Source of the DNA: Streptomyces regalis
Lineage (GTDB): Bacteria; Actinomycetota; Actinomycetes; Streptomycetales; Streptomycetaceae
DNA length: 17,853 nucleotides
Assembly: GCF_001509475.1 (NCBI RefSeq)
Contig: NZ_LLZG01000075.1
Location: 1 to 17,853, forward strand
Direction of reading: 5' to 3'
Shown: positions 16,121 to 17,853 of the stretch, one piece after another
Layout of the letters: each line of letters opens with the position of its first letter
How positions within the stretch are numbered: the first letter of the stretch is position 1
Program-made: the position numbers and the translations under genes
Notes under the pieces: generated by a model
The model's input: only the letters and a program-made list of their open reading frames with translations
The model's database searches: none
What the model was told of the DNA's origin: nothing

Positions 16121-17560
16121 ATGAGCACTTCGGCGCAGATCGGCGTCACGGGTCTCGCGGTCATGGGCCGCAATCTCGCCCGCAACTTCGCCCGCAACGG
16201 CTATACGGTCGCGGTGCACAACCGGACGTCGGCGCGCACGCACGCGCTGGTGGAGGAGTTCGGGAGCGAGGGCGAGTTCATCGCGGCCGAGACCGCCAAG
16301 GAGTTCGTGGCGGCGCTGGAGCGGCCTCGGCGCCTGGTCATCATGGTCAAGGCCGGTGAGCCGACCGACGCGGTGATCCAGGAGTTCGCACCGCTCCTCG
16401 AGCCGGGCGACATGATCATCGACGGTGGCAACGCGCACTTCGCCGACACCCGGCGCCGGGAGCGCGACCTGCGCGAGCAGGGCATCCACTTCGTCGGCAT
16501 GGGCGTCTCGGGCGGCGAGGAGGGCGCGCTGCACGGGCCGAGCATCATGCCGGGTGGCCCGAAGGAGTCGTACGACTCTCTCGGTCCCATGCTGGAGAAG
16601 ATCTCGGCGAAGGCGGCGGACGGGGCGCCCTGTGTGACGCACGTCGGTCCGGACGGTGCCGGGCACTTCGTGAAGATGGTGCACAACGGCATCGAGTACG
16701 CCGACATGCAGCTCATCGGCGAGGCGTACCAGCTGCTGCGGGACGTCGCCGGGTACGAGCCCGCGCAGATCGCGGAGATCTTCCGGACCTGGAACACGGG
16801 CCGGCTGGACTCCTACCTGATCGAGATCACGGCCGAGGTGCTGTCGCACGTGGACGCGGCCACGGGCAAGCCGTTCGTCGACGTGGTGGTCGACCAGGCG
16901 GAGCAGAAGGGCACGGGGCGGTGGACCGTGCAGATCGCGCTGGACCTGGGTGTGCCGGTGTCCGGCATCGCCGAGGCGGTCTTCGCCCGCTCCCTGTCCG
17001 GGCACGCGGCGCTGCGGGACGCGTCCCGTGGGCTGGCCGGGCCGAAGGCGTCGCCGCTGAGCGAGGCGGAGGCGGGGGCGTTCGCCGACCGGGTGGAGCA
17101 GGCGCTGTACGCGTCGAAGATCGTGTCGTACACGCAGGGCTTCCACGAGATCGACGCGGCGCGCGCGGAGTACGACTGGGACATCGACCTGGGTGCCGTC
17201 TCGGCCATCTGGCGCGGCGGCTGCATCATTCGCGCGGCGTTCCTGGACCGTATCCGCGCGGCGTACGACGCCCGGGCCGACCTTCCCAGCCTGCTGTCGG
17301 ACGAGACGTTCGCCCAGGAGATCGCCGCCGCGCAGGACGACTGGCGTGAGGTGATCATCGCGGCGACCCGGCAGGGGGTGCCGACGCCGGGGTTCGCTGC
17401 GGCGCTCGCCTACTACGACGCCCTGCGCGCCGAGCGGTTGCCTGCGGCGCTCACGCAGGGGCAGCGGGACTTCTTCGGGGCGCACACGTATCGGCGGACC
17501 GACCGGGAGGGGTCGTTCCACACGCTGTGGGGCGGGGATCGGTCGGAGGTGTCCGCCTAA
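16121..17560 (+). CDS. gnd: 6-phosphogluconate dehydrogenase, decarboxylating (NADP-dependent type)
   Basis: Oxidises and decarboxylates 6-phosphogluconate to ribulose-5-phosphate in the cytoplasmic pentose phosphate pathway, giving NADPH. At 479 aa it is the long, canonical form. The ATG at 16121 follows AGGAG at eight bases. The Rossmann start is GVTGLAVMGRNLARN (8-22), with HNRTS (33-37) in the position that binds the NADP phosphate. IIDGGNAHFADT is at 99-110 and the substrate-binding SGG at 130-132. The catalytic core is HFVKMVHNGIEYADM with Lys185, His188, Asn189 and Glu192. KGTGRWTV lies in the C-terminal helical domain and the C-terminus is complete. All key residues are present. It is divergent from the wall-hydrolase gene and closed by a strong terminator. 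A TTATAT near 16093 could be a -10, but no good -35 accompanies it. Confidence 0.97.
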   Translation: MSTSAQIGVTGLAVMGRNLARNFARNGYTVAVHNRTSARTHALVEEFGSEGEFIAAETAKEFVAALERPRRLVIMVKAGEPTDAVIQEFAPLLEPGDMIIDGGNAHFADTRRRERDLREQGIHFVGMGVSGGEEGALHGPSIMPGGPKESYDSLGPMLEKISAKAADGAPCVTHVGPDGAGHFVKMVHNGIEYADMQLIGEAYQLLRDVAGYEPAQIAEIFRTWNTGRLDSYLIEITAEVLSHVDAATGKPFVDVVVDQAEQKGTGRWTVQIALDLGVPVSGIAEAVFARSLSGHAALRDASRGLAGPKASPLSEAEAGAFADRVEQALYASKIVSYTQGFHEIDAARAEYDWDIDLGAVSAIWRGGCIIRAAFLDRIRAAYDARADLPSLLSDETFAQEIAAAQDDWREVIIAATRQGVPTPGFAAALAYYDALRAERLPAALTQGQRDFFGAHTYRRTDREGSFHTLWGGDRSEVSA

Positions 17561-17603
17561 GAGCTCGGGGGGTCGGTCGTATCGCGGGTGCGGCCTTGTG
17601 GGG

Positions 17604-17663
17604 GACTGGTCGCGCCCACGCGGCGGAGCCGCATGTCGATACAGCCCCGCGCCCCTTACGGGG
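17604..17663. repeat. Streptomyces-type intergenic repeat (REP-like)
   Basis: This stretch, with GCGGC-GGA-GCCGC (17620-17632) and CCCCG...CGGGG (17645-17649 with 17659-17663) hairpins, resembles a sequence I recall as recurrent in intergenic regions of Streptomyces chromosomes. Only one copy is in the window, so repetition cannot be shown here. It lies between the gnd stop codon and its terminator. Confidence 0.45.
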
Positions 17664-17665
17664 TT

Positions 17666-17707
17666 GCGGTGGGCGGTGTTTTCAAGCCGCCCACCGCTTT
17701 TCGTTTT
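17666..17707 (+). terminator. Intrinsic terminator of gnd
   Basis: Perfect eleven-pair stem GCGGTGGGCGG (17666-17676) / CCGCCCACCGC (17687-17697) with a ten-base loop, followed by TTTTCGTTTT. This is the only textbook Rho-independent terminator with a T-run in the window. It lies between gnd and the convergent partial gene and is oriented to stop gnd transcripts. Confidence 0.9.
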
Positions 17708-17713
17708 CCCGGC

Positions 17714-17853
17714 TCAGGTCAGTGGTGGGCCGGGCTCCGGGTTCGGTACCGGCTCCGGGCCCGGGGGAATGGGCGACGGGGAGGGTTCCGGGGGTGGGCT
17801 CGGAATCGGAGGCGGGACCGGGCCCGGAGGTGTGGGCGGGGTCGGCTCAGGGG
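17714..17853 (-). CDS. Proline-rich C-terminus of a gene running off the window (partial)
   Basis: Reading the minus strand from the right edge, one frame is open for 45 codons and ends at TGA (17714-17716). It encodes a Pro/Glu/Ser/Thr-rich tail of repeated P-x-P units (for example PEPTPPTPPG, PPGPEPVPNPEPGPPLT at the end). The frame has a GC-rich third position. Such tails are common on actinobacterial membrane proteins, kinases and secreted proteins, so nothing can be said about function. The gene would converge on gnd across the terminator. Confidence 0.6.
   Translation of the reverse strand, partial: PEPTPPTPPGPVPPPIPSPPPEPSPSPIPPGPEPVPNPEPGPPLT

Overview
The window looks like chromosomal DNA from a Streptomyces or close relative. 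The GC content is very high, several genes start with GTG or TTG, and the genes are typical of that group: SPW-repeat protein, WS/DGAT acyltransferase, Rpf-LysM-M23 wall hydrolase, actinobacterial-type glgA/glgC and a CC...CxxC FhuF-like protein. Most of it is ordinary core or semi-core metabolism. I see no phage, conjugative, CRISPR, RNA-gene or biosynthetic-cluster signal.

Left part (1-4369), all genes on the minus strand: a secreted lipoprotein with a Vps62-type HEGDWE core; an SGNH/GDSL-type esterase; a TetR-family regulator with its own promoter and palindromic operator; a GNAT acetyltransferase; and a 57-residue protein of unknown function with an excellent ribosome-binding site. A compact inverted-repeat (MITE-like) element of about 185 bp sits exactly between the TetR and esterase genes. 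Removing it in silico restores a four-codon-longer TetR frame ending 16 nt before the esterase start, so the two genes probably formed a tight operon that the element split.

Middle (4370-9915): a 473-nt divergent intergenic region, unusually AT-rich in part, holds a perfect 16-bp palindrome. A plus-strand pair follows, an HD-fold protein lacking the HD aspartate and a short-chain dehydrogenase. It converges on a minus-strand group: an SDR-like protein with an N-terminal zinc ribbon and no catalytic tyrosine, a WS/DGAT acyltransferase, and a small SPW-repeat membrane protein.

Right part (9916-17853): a minus-strand run of fhuF-like, glgA and glgC genes. GlgC makes ADP-glucose, and the GlgA/GlgM glycosyltransferase uses it for glycogen or maltose-1-phosphate. 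Then come a plus-strand DMT/NIPA-like transporter whose 3' end overlaps a minus-strand Rpf-LysM-M23 wall hydrolase, and a plus-strand gnd (6-phosphogluconate dehydrogenase). gnd ends at a strong intrinsic terminator facing the proline-rich C-terminus of a gene that runs off the window.

The most interesting items are the inferred operon split by the inverted-repeat element, the 57-aa protein, the catalytically altered SDR and HD proteins, the 4 x 12-bp in-frame tandem repeat in the FhuF-like gene, and two mutually exclusive hairpins in the SPW leader. None amounts to a demonstrable new multi-gene system.
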